Origin: an uncultured Prevotellaceae bacterium
GTDB taxonomy: Bacteria > Bacteroidota > Bacteroidia > Bacteroidales > Bacteroidaceae
NCBI GenBank assembly: GCA_902770195.1
Contig: CACXSA010000009.1
Location: 1-39,595, forward strand
Direction: 5' to 3'
DNA length: 39,595 nucleotides
Shown: piece by piece, positions 7,107 to 16,660 of the stretch
Numbering within the stretch: the first letter of the stretch is position 1
Layout: every line of letters begins with the position of its first letter
Position numbers and translations under genes: made by a program
Notes under the pieces: model-generated
The model's input: the letters and a program-made list of their open reading frames with translations, nothing else
Databases searched by the model: none
What the model was told of the DNA's origin: nothing

Positions 7107-7844
7107 ATGGGATTATTAGAAGGTAAGACAGCACTGATTACGGGTGCTGCACGCGGTATCGGAAAAGCTATCGCACTGAAGTATGCCTCTGAGGGCTGTA
7201 ACATTGCATTCACTGACCTCGAGATCAACGAGGACACTGAGAAGGAAATTGCTGCATTGGGCGTAAAGGCCAAGAGCTACGCCAGCAATGCCGCAGACTT
7301 TGCCCAGACCGAGGAGGTGGTAAAGGCTGTGAAGGAAGATTTTGGTTCCATTGATATTCTGGTTAACAATGCCGGTATCACCAAGGACGGACTGATGCTC
7401 CGCATGAGTGAACAGCAGTGGGACGCTGTGATTGCCGTAAACTTGAAGTCGGCTTTCAACTTCATCCACGCTTGTGTGCCCGTGATGATGCGCCAGAAGG
7501 GTGGTTCTATCATTAACATGGCATCGGTAGTAGGTGTTCACGGCAATGCCGGACAGTCTAACTATGCCGCATCCAAGGCTGGTCTGATTGCCCTGGCAAA
7601 GAGTATTGCGCAAGAGATGGGTCCTAAGGGCATCCGTGCCAATGCCATTGCCCCTGGTTTCATTGAGACAGCCATGACTGCCCAGCTCTCTGAGGAGATT
7701 CGCGAGGAGTGGAAGAAGAAGATACCCCTCCGTCGTGGCGGTCAGGTTGAGGACATTGCCAACGTGGCTACCTTCCTGGCTTCTGACATGTCAAGCTATG
7801 TAAGCGGTCAGGTCATCCAGGTAGATGGTGGTATGAATATGTAG
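7107..7844 (+). CDS. fabG: 3-oxoacyl-[acyl-carrier-protein] reductase FabG
   Basis: A 245-residue short-chain dehydrogenase of the usual FabG length. It reduces 3-oxoacyl-ACP to 3-hydroxyacyl-ACP with NADPH in fatty-acid elongation. Visible are the nucleotide motif TGAARGIG (12-19), NNAG (87-90), Asn112, and the catalytic Ser140, Tyr153 and Lys157 (YAASK), ending with the typical QVIQVDGGMNM. It lies between a TetR regulator and a pseudouridine synthase gene on the same strand. The stop codon is directly followed by a heptamer array. Confidence 0.93.
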   Translation: MGLLEGKTALITGAARGIGKAIALKYASEGCNIAFTDLEINEDTEKEIAALGVKAKSYASNAADFAQTEEVVKAVKEDFGSIDILVNNAGITKDGLMLRMSEQQWDAVIAVNLKSAFNFIHACVPVMMRQKGGSIINMASVVGVHGNAGQSNYAASKAGLIALAKSIAQEMGPKGIRANAIAPGFIETAMTAQLSEEIREEWKKKIPLRRGGQVEDIANVATFLASDMSSYVSGQVIQVDGGMNM

Positions 7845-7933
7845 GATGTCTGATGTTGGATGTCTGATGTGAGATGTCTGATGTTGGATGTCTGATGTGA
7901 GATGTCTGATGTGAGATGTCTGATGTAGGATGT
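7845..7933 (+). repeat. Heptamer tandem array (GATGTNN)
   Basis: Starting on the base after the fabG stop, six 14-bp units alternate GATGTCT with GATGTTG, GATGTGA or GATGTAG, followed by GATGT: about 12.5 heptamers. It fills nearly all of the gap to the next gene. Confidence 0.95.
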
Positions 7934-7947
7934 AAAAAGTAAGAGGT

Positions 7948-8658
7948 ATGGAGGTCGTTTACGAGGACAACCATATTATCATAGTCAATAAACAGAGTGG
8001 GGAGATCGTGCAGGGTGATAAGACTGGCGACCGCCCCCTTTCTGATTTGGTGAAAGACTACATCAAGGAAAAGTATGCCAAGCCCGGAGCTGTGTTTTTG
8101 GGAGTGGTACACCGCTTGGACCGCCCTGTTTCAGGTCTGGTAGTCTTTGCCCGCACATCAAAAGCACTCACGCGGCTTAACAAGATGTTTGCCGAGGGTG
8201 AGGTGCACAAGACCTATTGGGCGATAGTCAAAAGAGGTGAGAGAGGAGAAGTGAGAGGTGAGAAGAAATATAGCGACGATGGGGAGTGGCACACCGTTGA
8301 AAACTGGTTGGTGCGCAACGAGAAACAGAACAAGAGTTATGCCTACGACCACGAGGTGCCCCGCTCGAAGAAGGCCGTACTGAAATACCGCACCATTGGT
8401 CGGTCGGACCGCTACACGCTGGTAGAAGTGCAGCTGCTGACCGGTCGTCATCATCAGATTCGATGCCAGTTGGCCGCTATGGGTTGCCCCATCAAGGGCG
8501 ACCTAAAATACGGAGCAGCGCGCAGCAATCCCGATGGCAGCATATCGCTGCTTTCACGTCGTGTGACGTTCACGCACCCCGTATCAAAAGAAGACATTAT
8601 AGTAGAAGCCCCCTTGCCCAACGATACATTGTGGCAGGCGCTGACCCCTAAAAAATAG
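7948..8658 (+). CDS. RluA/RluD-family pseudouridine synthase with a repeat-derived insert
   Basis: A 236-residue RNA pseudouridine synthase without an N-terminal S4 domain. The signature HRLDRPVSG is at 55-63 with catalytic Asp58; LTGRHHQIRCQLAAMGCPI is the second conserved block. It should isomerise uridine in rRNA or tRNA; the target cannot be told. Residues about 97-106 (RGERGEVRGE) are encoded by a four-heptamer tandem repeat (8237-8264) between the strand ending YWAIVK and the rest of the domain, where the family usually has a short loop. It sits 14 bp after the fabG-side repeat and 5 bp before tamB, so probably in one operon. Confidence 0.88.
   Translation: MEVVYEDNHIIIVNKQSGEIVQGDKTGDRPLSDLVKDYIKEKYAKPGAVFLGVVHRLDRPVSGLVVFARTSKALTRLNKMFAEGEVHKTYWAIVKRGERGEVRGEKKYSDDGEWHTVENWLVRNEKQNKSYAYDHEVPRSKKAVLKYRTIGRSDRYTLVEVQLLTGRHHQIRCQLAAMGCPIKGDLKYGAARSNPDGSISLLSRRVTFTHPVSKEDIIVEAPLPNDTLWQALTPKK
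8237..8264 (+). repeat. Heptamer array inside the pseudouridine synthase gene
   Basis: Four heptamers, GTGAGAG AGGAGAA GTGAGAG GTGAGAA, lie in frame inside the coding sequence. The same GTGAGAG unit occurs in the LytTR gene at 22797-22824. Confidence 0.85.
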
Positions 8659-8663
8659 AATAC

Positions 8664-11600
8664 ATGAAGAAGGCGTTTTGGTGGATATTGGGCATCCTGC
8701 TGAGTCCCGTCCTGCTGTTTGTCCTGCTTACCATCCTGATTTATCTGCCACCTGTGCAGAACTGGTTGGTAGATAAGGTTGCAGCCTACGCCTCCGAACA
8801 GACGGGAATGGAGGTTACGGTTGACCACGTGGATTTGTCGTTCCCTCTCGACTTGGGTGTCGATGGCGTCCGAGTCATCCATCAGCCAGATACCATTGCC
8901 GACGTAGAACGTTTGGTTGTTGACGTCCAACTGTTACCGCTTTTCGGTAGTAAGGTTATTATTAACCAGTTGGAGATTGGAAAAACACAATTAAATACGA
9001 ACGGATTTGTTGAAGCAGCAAAAGTGAAAGGTCGCTTCGGTCGGCTGTTCGTCAAGAGCGATGGTATAGACCTCCATCGGGAAACCGTTGAACTGAATGG
9101 TGCCCGGTTGGAAGATGCCCAGTTGGACATAGCACTGAACGACTCTGTTCCGGAAGATACCACCACCTCCCAGAACCGCTGGAAGATACATATCGACGAG
9201 GCTCGGGTGCAACGCTCCGATATCGCGCTTCACATGCCCGGCGACACGATGAGTGTCCGTATGCACATGGGTTCGCTGACAGCCCGTGAGGCACAGGTTG
9301 ATTTGGAGACAGAGACCTACACCGTTCAGCAAGTAGATTGGGACAACGGTGCCCTGCAATATGACCAGAATTTCCAGCCTCGCATAGACGGCTTGGACTA
9401 TAACCATCTGGACCTGTCACACATCAGCATCGGCATAGACTCCATCTATTACCACGACCCCACGTTGCGCCTCGTGATGCGTCATGTGGCTTTGCATGAA
9501 AAGAGCGGTCTTCAAGTGACCGACCTGACGGGACCCGTAGAGATGGAGAACGGTGCGCTACGACTGCCTAAGTTCCATCTGAAGACACCCGATTCGGAGA
9601 TAGCCGTTGAGATGGATATGCCCCTCAACCTGATGGACTCCATCGCTCCCGGACAGTTGCAATTACGACTCCGTGCACAAGTAGGCAAGAAAGACGTCAT
9701 GCTGTTTCTGACCGACATGCCCCAGGGCTTCTGTGACCGCTGGCCTGACAGCCCACTACAGGTGCAGGGAGCACTCAGTGGCAATATGCAGCACATGGAG
9801 TTCAGCGACCTGGAAATGACGCTGCCCTCTGCTATCCACGCCACTGTGACGGGCTATGCCGACCACTTGGATAATCCCAAGCAGCTGCGTGCTGACGTGC
9901 GGTTCCAAGCACAAGGGGATGATCTTAGTTTTCTGATGCAGATGCTGCCTCGACAGATGCAACGCGACTACCGCATTCCCAACGGCATCCGTGCCGAGGG
10001 GCGTGTGAAGGCCGATGGTGCCAACTATACTTTCGATGTGACAGCCAACGAAGGTAAGGGTGGGGTAAAGCTGCAAGGACTGCTGAACGCCGACCTGATG
10101 CGCTACGATGCCACCCTGCATGTCGATCAGTTGGACGTTCATCACTTCATGCCTCGCGACTCCATCTATACGGTGACAGCCGATGTGAAGGTAACAGGAC
10201 AGGGTACCAACTTCCTGTCGCCACGTACCCTGCTGACAGCCGATGCACAGATCCAACATCTGCGCTATGGTCATTGGAACCTGGACAACATGACAGCACA
10301 AGCCACTATCCGTAACGGACATGCCCTGGTTGATGTGCTCAGTGACAATCCCTTGGTGAATGGCCGGTTGAATGTCGATGCCCTGCTGAACACCAAGAAG
10401 CTCAATGCCACCATTACGGCAGACCTTAATACGGTGAATCTCTATAAGATGCGACTGGTTGATAAGCCTTTGTCCCTGGGACTTTGCGGTCATGTGGATG
10501 TCACTTCCGACATGAAGCTGACACACTATGTGAGCGGACTCATCAGCGATATCACGGTGCGTGATTCCAGCAAGGCACTCCGTTCAGAGTTTGTAGGACT
10601 GCACTTGAATACCACCACCGATACCACTATCGTCAGGGCACAAAGTGGCGACTTCATTGTGAAGCTGGATGGCAGCGGCAACTACGAACAACTGCTCAAA
10701 CAGCTCACCGTTCTGAGTGATAGCGCCAGTGCCCAGTTCTCCAACAAAATCATCGACCAGCCTGCCTTGCGTCGCCTGTTGCCTGTTATGAAGGTTCATG
10801 TGGAGAGCAAGCGCGACAACCCGTTGGTGACGATTTTGAAGAGTCAGGGTGTCGATTTCACGCAGTTGCTCTTTGATATGGCTACCTCGCCGGAAACGGG
10901 TGTCAATGGCAATGGCTATGTTCACTCGCTGACCTATGATGATGTGCGCCTGGACACCATCAATTTCCGATTGACACAACGCAAGAACCACCTGTCGTTT
11001 GGTGGTCAGATACGTAATAACAAGAAGAACCCGCAGTTCGTATTCAATGCCCTCTTCGACGGCATACTGCAAGAGCGTGGAGCCACCTTCGGCGTGCGCT
11101 ATTACGATTCCGACAATAAGTTGGGTGCTCGTATCGGTGCGCAGGCAGAGATGTTGGACAGCGGTCTGAACGTCCGTCTGATGCCTGAGACGCCAACGTT
11201 AGGTTATAAGTTGTTCAAGCTGAATGCAGACAACTATATCTTCCTGGGTAACAACAAACGGGTGAAAGCCAATATCGACCTGTTGGCGGAAGACGGTATG
11301 GGTGTGAAGATATATTCAGAGGAGAGCGATCCCACCGCATTGCAGGACGTCACTATCAGTTTGAACAAGTTCAACCTGGATGAAGTCACGTCGGTTATTC
11401 CATATATGCCCCGTATGACCGGTATGTTACATGGCGACTATCATGTTGTGCAGGATGCTGAAGGACACATCTCCGTAGCCAGTGATATGTCAGTCCGCAA
11501 CATGACCTACGAGCGTAGTCCGATTGGTAATGTCAGCACCGAACTGCTCTACCTGCAGCAGGGTGATTCGGCTCATGTCGTAGAGGCGCGTCTGATGAAG

Positions 11601-13301
11601 GACGATGCCGAGATAGGGCTCCTGTCAGGAACGTATTATCACGTTGGCGGAGGTTCGCTGGATGCCATGTTGCAACTGGAACGCATGCCATTGAACATTG
11701 TCAATGGCTTTGTCCCCGACCATCTCTTCGGGTTGCAGGGCTATGGCGATGGAAAGATGACCGTTCGCGGACCATTGTCAAGACCTCAGGTGAATGGCGA
11801 GATATACCTCGACTCCTCGTATGTGGAGAGCGTGCCCTATGGGGTGTCGCTCCGTTTCGACAACGACCCCGTGCGTATTGTCGATTCCAAGTTGCTGCTA
11901 GACAACTTTACCCTCTATTCCTACAATGAGAATCCTTTGAATATCCAAGGTTCTGTAGATTTCTCCGACCTCGACCGTGTGATGGTGGATGTTCGCATGA
12001 GAGCCCGCAATTTCCAGATTATCGGTGCCAAGGAGAATCCGCACAGTGTGGCTTACGGTAAGGCTTTCGTCAATGTCTTTGCCTCGATGCGAGGACCCGC
12101 TGACAATTTGAATATGCGTGGACGGTTGGAAGTTCTGGGAACTACCGATATGGCATATATCCTTCGCGATTCTCCGTTGACTACCGACAATCATTTGGAC
12201 AATCTGGTGAAGTTTAAGGATTTCAGTGATACAGCTCAGGTGGTTGTACATCGCCCACCACTTAATGGCTTCACAATGGATATGACGCTGGATGTGTCCA
12301 TGGGTGCCCATATCATGGCCTACCTCAATGCCGATCACTCCAACTTTATAGACCTGATGGGAGGCGGTACGCTGCGTATGCTCTATACGCCTACGGACAA
12401 CCTACGCCTGACGGGTCGCTATACTCTTTCCAATGGTGAGATGAAATACTCGCTGCCCGTCATTCCACTGAAGACTTTCGTAATCCAGAATGGTTCTTAT
12501 ATTGAGTTCACGGGCGATCCGATGAATCCTACCTTGAATATCACAGCCACCGAGCGCACCAAAGCGACCGTGACGGGAAGCAATGGGGCAGGGCGCAGTG
12601 TGGATTTCGACTGTGGTGTCATCGTCACCAAGACCTTGAAGGATATGGGCGTGGTGTTCACACTGGATGCTCCTGAGGATATGCAGCTGCATAGCGAGCT
12701 GCAGTCCATGAGTGTGGAACAGCGAGGCAAGTTGGCGGTGACCATGCTGACAACAGGCATGTACCTTGCCGATGGCAATACCCAGCCGTTCTCCATGAAC
12801 TCCGCATTGAGCTCATTCCTGAACAGCGAGATTAACAATATCACGGGTAATGCCTTGCGCACCCTTGACCTCTCCTTCGGTCTTGACCAGTCGTTGGATG
12901 GTACCGGTCAGACCCATACTGACTACTCTTTCAAGTTTGCCAAGCGTTTCCTGAACAACCGTCTGAAGATAGCCGTAGGCGGTAAGGTGTCGTCCGGTGC
13001 TGAGTTGCAGCAGCGTAATAAGTCGTTCTTCGACAATGTCAGCCTGGAGTATCGTCTGGATGATACTGCCAATAAATATCTCACGCTTTTCTTCCAGAAT
13101 AACTCCTACGACTGGCTCGACGGCTATACACAGAAATACGGTGGCGGCTTTATCTGGCGTCGCAGGATACAGCGTTTCACCGATATCTTCCGTTTCAAGG
13201 ACCCCGCTCCCCAACGGCTTATGAGACCTCAGTCCCTGCAACGTCCTCAGCAGACTGCTACCGACTCCCTAAACACCAGACAAAACAATGAAACGAAATA
13301 G
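8664..13301 (+). CDS. tamB: TamB-like envelope translocation/lipid-transfer protein (DUF490)
   Basis: A 1545-residue protein. One N-terminal membrane anchor (about residues 5-28) is followed by a very long run of repeating beta-strand segments expected to form a hydrophobic groove across the periplasm. A C-terminal TamB domain covers about 1100-1460 (for example RLTGRYTLSNGEMKYSLP and FTGDPMNPTLNITATERTKA). TamB-type proteins bridge inner and outer membrane and are linked to phospholipid transport and outer-membrane protein assembly. Its 3' end overlaps the tamL start by 14 bp, so the pair is coupled and likely forms one complex. Function here is inferred from family and pairing. Confidence 0.92.
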   Translation: MKKAFWWILGILLSPVLLFVLLTILIYLPPVQNWLVDKVAAYASEQTGMEVTVDHVDLSFPLDLGVDGVRVIHQPDTIADVERLVVDVQLLPLFGSKVIINQLEIGKTQLNTNGFVEAAKVKGRFGRLFVKSDGIDLHRETVELNGARLEDAQLDIALNDSVPEDTTTSQNRWKIHIDEARVQRSDIALHMPGDTMSVRMHMGSLTAREAQVDLETETYTVQQVDWDNGALQYDQNFQPRIDGLDYNHLDLSHISIGIDSIYYHDPTLRLVMRHVALHEKSGLQVTDLTGPVEMENGALRLPKFHLKTPDSEIAVEMDMPLNLMDSIAPGQLQLRLRAQVGKKDVMLFLTDMPQGFCDRWPDSPLQVQGALSGNMQHMEFSDLEMTLPSAIHATVTGYADHLDNPKQLRADVRFQAQGDDLSFLMQMLPRQMQRDYRIPNGIRAEGRVKADGANYTFDVTANEGKGGVKLQGLLNADLMRYDATLHVDQLDVHHFMPRDSIYTVTADVKVTGQGTNFLSPRTLLTADAQIQHLRYGHWNLDNMTAQATIRNGHALVDVLSDNPLVNGRLNVDALLNTKKLNATITADLNTVNLYKMRLVDKPLSLGLCGHVDVTSDMKLTHYVSGLISDITVRDSSKALRSEFVGLHLNTTTDTTIVRAQSGDFIVKLDGSGNYEQLLKQLTVLSDSASAQFSNKIIDQPALRRLLPVMKVHVESKRDNPLVTILKSQGVDFTQLLFDMATSPETGVNGNGYVHSLTYDDVRLDTINFRLTQRKNHLSFGGQIRNNKKNPQFVFNALFDGILQERGATFGVRYYDSDNKLGARIGAQAEMLDSGLNVRLMPETPTLGYKLFKLNADNYIFLGNNKRVKANIDLLAEDGMGVKIYSEESDPTALQDVTISLNKFNLDEVTSVIPYMPRMTGMLHGDYHVVQDAEGHISVASDMSVRNMTYERSPIGNVSTELLYLQQGDSAHVVEARLMKDDAEIGLLSGTYYHVGGGSLDAMLQLERMPLNIVNGFVPDHLFGLQGYGDGKMTVRGPLSRPQVNGEIYLDSSYVESVPYGVSLRFDNDPVRIVDSKLLLDNFTLYSYNENPLNIQGSVDFSDLDRVMVDVRMRARNFQIIGAKENPHSVAYGKAFVNVFASMRGPADNLNMRGRLEVLGTTDMAYILRDSPLTTDNHLDNLVKFKDFSDTAQVVVHRPPLNGFTMDMTLDVSMGAHIMAYLNADHSNFIDLMGGGTLRMLYTPTDNLRLTGRYTLSNGEMKYSLPVIPLKTFVIQNGSYIEFTGDPMNPTLNITATERTKATVTGSNGAGRSVDFDCGVIVTKTLKDMGVVFTLDAPEDMQLHSELQSMSVEQRGKLAVTMLTTGMYLADGNTQPFSMNSALSSFLNSEINNITGNALRTLDLSFGLDQSLDGTGQTHTDYSFKFAKRFLNNRLKIAVGGKVSSGAELQQRNKSFFDNVSLEYRLDDTANKYLTLFFQNNSYDWLDGYTQKYGGGFIWRRRIQRFTDIFRFKDPAPQRLMRPQSLQRPQQTATDSLNTRQNNETK

Positions 13302-15645
13302 CATCACATACCTTCTGCTGTCAGCATCCCTCTTCTTCGTCTCCTGTTCCATGACGAAGAACATTCCCGAGGATGACCAGCTTTTCACGGGACTGGAAAA
13401 GATAGTCTATAACGACTACGAGCAGAGCGACAATTTCATAACCACCCAGGAAGAGGTGGAGGCCGCCCTGGCCACCGCTCCCAATGGTTCCCTGTTCGGC
13501 AGCAGCTATCACCGTTTGCCTTTCTCTTTTGGTGTCAGCGTATGGAACCGCTATGCCGACAAGCCCGGTGGCTTTGCCAAGTGGATGACGAAAGCCTTTG
13601 GCAAACAACCCGTGCTGATGTCGTGGGTCAATCCCAGTCTTCGTTCGCTGGTGGCCACAAATGTGTTGCGTAATCACGGCTATTTCAACGGAAAAGTGAC
13701 ATACCAGACCATTACGCAGAAGAATCCCAAGACCGCCAAAATACAATATACGGTACAGCCGGGACGCCTTTATATGCTTGACAGTGTAGGCTACTTCGGT
13801 TTCCCCGCAGAAGCAGACAGCCTGATTCACAGCACCCTCTCACAAGCATTGATTCACCGTGGCGACCCCTTTGTGGTGGCTAACCTCGATGCCGAGCGAA
13901 GCCGTATCAATGCATTGTTGCGCAACAACGGCTATTATTTCTTTCAACCCGACTATGCCTCTTACCTTGCCGACACCATTAAGGTGGACGGTAAAGCACA
14001 GCTACGCTTCCAACTGGCCAACGACGTGCCAGAGGTTGCCAAACATAAATGGTACATCGGACGCATCAATATCAACATGCGCAAGACATTCATGGAACAG
14101 CCCACGGACTCGTTCCGCGGTCGCTTCTTCACCATCCGTTTTGCCGGCAAGAAACCACCTATCCGTCCGCGTGTGCTGATGGCCGATATGAAGCTGCGCC
14201 CCCGCCAGCTGTATAGCTATAACGACTATCTGGAGTCTATTGGCAAGATCAATGCGATGGGCTTGTTCTCCATGACGGAATTCAAGTTTGCCCCACGCGA
14301 TACCACCGCAACCTGCGACACCCTCGACTTGACGCTGAACTGCACGTTCGACAAGCCCTGGGACTTTTATGTGGAAACCGTTTTCAATGCGCGTACCATC
14401 GGACGTATGGGACCGGAGTTGCGTATGGGTATCACCCGTCGTAACGCTTTCCGTGGTGGTGAGAAGATAGACGTCAATCTGCATGGCTCCTATGAGTGGT
14501 CCACCAGCGGCGGTTCCAGCATGAACAACTATGAGTATGGTGCCGATGCTTCCGTGGAGTTCCCCCGCATCATTGCACCCTTCTTTGGAGGAAACCGCAT
14601 CCGTCGTGACAAACAGGGACATATCATCCGTCGCCGTCGTTTCTATTCTACACCCTCCACACTAGCCAAACTCTCTACGGACGTCATCTATCGTCCCAGC
14701 TATTATAAGATGCATGTCGTGTCAGGCGAGTGGACCTATCGCTGGCAGACCTCTGCACAGAGCCGTCACGAATTCTCCCCACTGACGGTGAAGTATCAGT
14801 TCATGAACAGTCATACTGCTGCTTTCGACTCCATCGTTGACAAGAATCCCTATCTGAAAGTCACCATGCAGGACTACTTCGTCCCGCAGATGCGCTATAC
14901 CTATACCTACACAAGTCCTGCCAAACAGCTGCATCCCATCCGTTGGGAAACGACCATCGCTGAATCGGGCAACGTCACCTCTCTGGGTATGATGATTGGT
15001 GGCAAGAGCTGGAACGAGAAGGACAAGCAGCTTTTCAAAAATCCCTACTCTCAGTATGTGAAACTGGAGACCGACTTTACCAAGACGTGGACAATCGGCG
15101 CTTTGTCACGTCTGGTGGGACATGTCAATGCCGGCATCATCTATGCTTATGGCAACAGTGATTGGCTGCCTAATTCCGAATTGTTCTATGTGGGCGGTGC
15201 CAACAGCATTCGAGCCTTCCCCGTTCGCGGACTGGGTCCTGGCCGTTTTCCCGGTTACGAAGACAAAGCCATCTCTTACCTCATGCAGAATGGCGATGTC
15301 AAGTTTGTGTGCAACCTGGAGTATCGTCCGCAACTGTTTGGTAATCTCTATGGCGCCCTTTTCCTGGATGCCGGTAATGTGTGGAGGCTCAAGAATCATA
15401 ACGACAATTTGAATAAAGAGATGAACCGCTATGAGGACACCAAGTTCACTCTGAAGAATTTCTTCCGTGATATGGCATTGGGAACAGGTATCGGACTGCG
15501 TTATGACCTCGACTTCCTCATTCTCCGTCTTGATTGGGGCTTCGCACTGCATGTGCCTTACGAGACAGGTAAGTCGGGCTTTTTTAACTTCAACAGCTTC
15601 AAGGACAGCCAGACACTCCATTTTGCCATCGGTTATCCCTTCTAA
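13288..15645 (+). CDS. tamL: TamL, lipidated Omp85/TamA-type outer-membrane protein
   Basis: A 785-residue Omp85-family protein. Unlike proteobacterial TamA it has a lipoprotein signal: a hydrophobic segment ending FVSC with Cys20 as the lipid site. POTRA-like domains fill roughly residues 100-370 and the beta-barrel follows. The barrel holds the conserved loop-6 motif (GGANSIRAFPVRGLG, about 635-649) and ends in a terminal Phe (AIGYPF), the usual beta-signal. Lipidated TamA relatives are a known Bacteroidetes trait called TamL. It overlaps tamB by 14 bp. The two probably form the outer- and inner-membrane halves of one envelope machine. Confidence 0.9.
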   Translation: MKRNSITYLLLSASLFFVSCSMTKNIPEDDQLFTGLEKIVYNDYEQSDNFITTQEEVEAALATAPNGSLFGSSYHRLPFSFGVSVWNRYADKPGGFAKWMTKAFGKQPVLMSWVNPSLRSLVATNVLRNHGYFNGKVTYQTITQKNPKTAKIQYTVQPGRLYMLDSVGYFGFPAEADSLIHSTLSQALIHRGDPFVVANLDAERSRINALLRNNGYYFFQPDYASYLADTIKVDGKAQLRFQLANDVPEVAKHKWYIGRININMRKTFMEQPTDSFRGRFFTIRFAGKKPPIRPRVLMADMKLRPRQLYSYNDYLESIGKINAMGLFSMTEFKFAPRDTTATCDTLDLTLNCTFDKPWDFYVETVFNARTIGRMGPELRMGITRRNAFRGGEKIDVNLHGSYEWSTSGGSSMNNYEYGADASVEFPRIIAPFFGGNRIRRDKQGHIIRRRRFYSTPSTLAKLSTDVIYRPSYYKMHVVSGEWTYRWQTSAQSRHEFSPLTVKYQFMNSHTAAFDSIVDKNPYLKVTMQDYFVPQMRYTYTYTSPAKQLHPIRWETTIAESGNVTSLGMMIGGKSWNEKDKQLFKNPYSQYVKLETDFTKTWTIGALSRLVGHVNAGIIYAYGNSDWLPNSELFYVGGANSIRAFPVRGLGPGRFPGYEDKAISYLMQNGDVKFVCNLEYRPQLFGNLYGALFLDAGNVWRLKNHNDNLNKEMNRYEDTKFTLKNFFRDMALGTGIGLRYDLDFLILRLDWGFALHVPYETGKSGFFNFNSFKDSQTLHFAIGYPF

Positions 15646-15707
15646 AAAAATCTTACCTCTATTGAGTTAAAGAGTTGTAAATATTCTCGAAACTAGAAAA
15701 ATATTCG

Positions 15708-15715
15708 TACTTTTG
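15708..15715 (+). promoter_or_regulatory. Probable -7 promoter element for the nucleotidyltransferase gene
   Basis: TACTTTTG fits TAnnTTTG and lies 34 bp before the ATG. A clear -33 TTTG at the right distance is missing. Confidence 0.6.
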
Positions 15716-15748
15716 CATCCAGTAATAACGAAAACATATATTTAGACT

Positions 15749-16660
15749 ATGAAACCAACTTTATTTCTTTTAGCTGCTGGTATGGGCAGTCGCTATGGTG
15801 GTTTGAAACAGCTTGACGGTCTGGGACCCAATGGCGAGACCATTATGGACTATAGTATTTATGATGCCATTCAGGCTGGATTCGGTAAGATAGTGTGGGT
15901 TATCCGCAAGGATTTCGAGGAACAGTTCCGCACCCAGATTCTCTCGAAGTACGAGGGTAAGGTGAAGTGTGAGCTTTGTTTCCAGGCACTCGACGCACTG
16001 CCCGATGGATTCAGTGTTCCCGAAGGTCGTCAGAAGCCTTGGGGCACCAACCATGCCGTGCTCATGGGTAAAGATATTATCAAAGAACCCTTCTGTGTCA
16101 TTAACTGTGACGATTTCTATGGCCGCGACTGTTTTATGCAGATAGGCAAGTTCCTGTCCAACCTTCCTGAGGGTGCCAAGAACCAGTATGCGATGGTAGG
16201 CTTCCGCGTATGTAACACACTGAGCGAGAACGGTAGCGTGGCTCGTGGTGTGTGCAGCTATGATGCCCATCGCCACCTGACGGATGTCGTGGAGCGTACC
16301 GAGATACTGCGTATGGACGGCGTCATCAAGTATAAGGACGAACAGGGCGAGTGGCAGGCTCTTGACGAGAATGCGCCCGTTTCCATGAACGTTTGGGGCT
16401 TTACTCCCGATTATTTCGACTATTCTGAGGGTTATTTCAAGGAGTTCCTGAGTGATCCGAAGAACATGCAGAACCTGAAGGCTGAGTTCTTCATCCCCTT
16501 GATGGTTAATAAATTGATTACCGAAGGAACGGCTACTTGTGAGGTGCTCGACACCACCAGCAAGTGGTTTGGCGTCACCTATGCCGCCGATCGTCAGGAT
16601 ACAGTTGACCGCATCCAGAAACTGGTTGACGAGGGTGTTTATCCCAATAAGCTATTCTAA
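15749..16660 (+). CDS. Sugar-1-phosphate nucleotidyltransferase family protein
   Basis: A 303-residue Rossmann-type nucleotidyltransferase. The N-terminal LAAGMGSRYGGLKQL (8-22) is the nucleotide-binding signature, WGTNHAV (98-104) and INCDDFYG (119-125, with Asp121/122 as likely metal ligands) are further landmarks. It resembles UTP-glucose-1-phosphate uridylyltransferases but is shorter than proteobacterial GalU relatives. The Bacteroidetes form is usually annotated only as nucleotidyltransferase, so the sugar is not assigned. The stop overlaps the next gene's start (TAATG), so the DHH gene is translationally coupled. Confidence 0.82.
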   Translation: MKPTLFLLAAGMGSRYGGLKQLDGLGPNGETIMDYSIYDAIQAGFGKIVWVIRKDFEEQFRTQILSKYEGKVKCELCFQALDALPDGFSVPEGRQKPWGTNHAVLMGKDIIKEPFCVINCDDFYGRDCFMQIGKFLSNLPEGAKNQYAMVGFRVCNTLSENGSVARGVCSYDAHRHLTDVVERTEILRMDGVIKYKDEQGEWQALDENAPVSMNVWGFTPDYFDYSEGYFKEFLSDPKNMQNLKAEFFIPLMVNKLITEGTATCEVLDTTSKWFGVTYAADRQDTVDRIQKLVDEGVYPNKLF

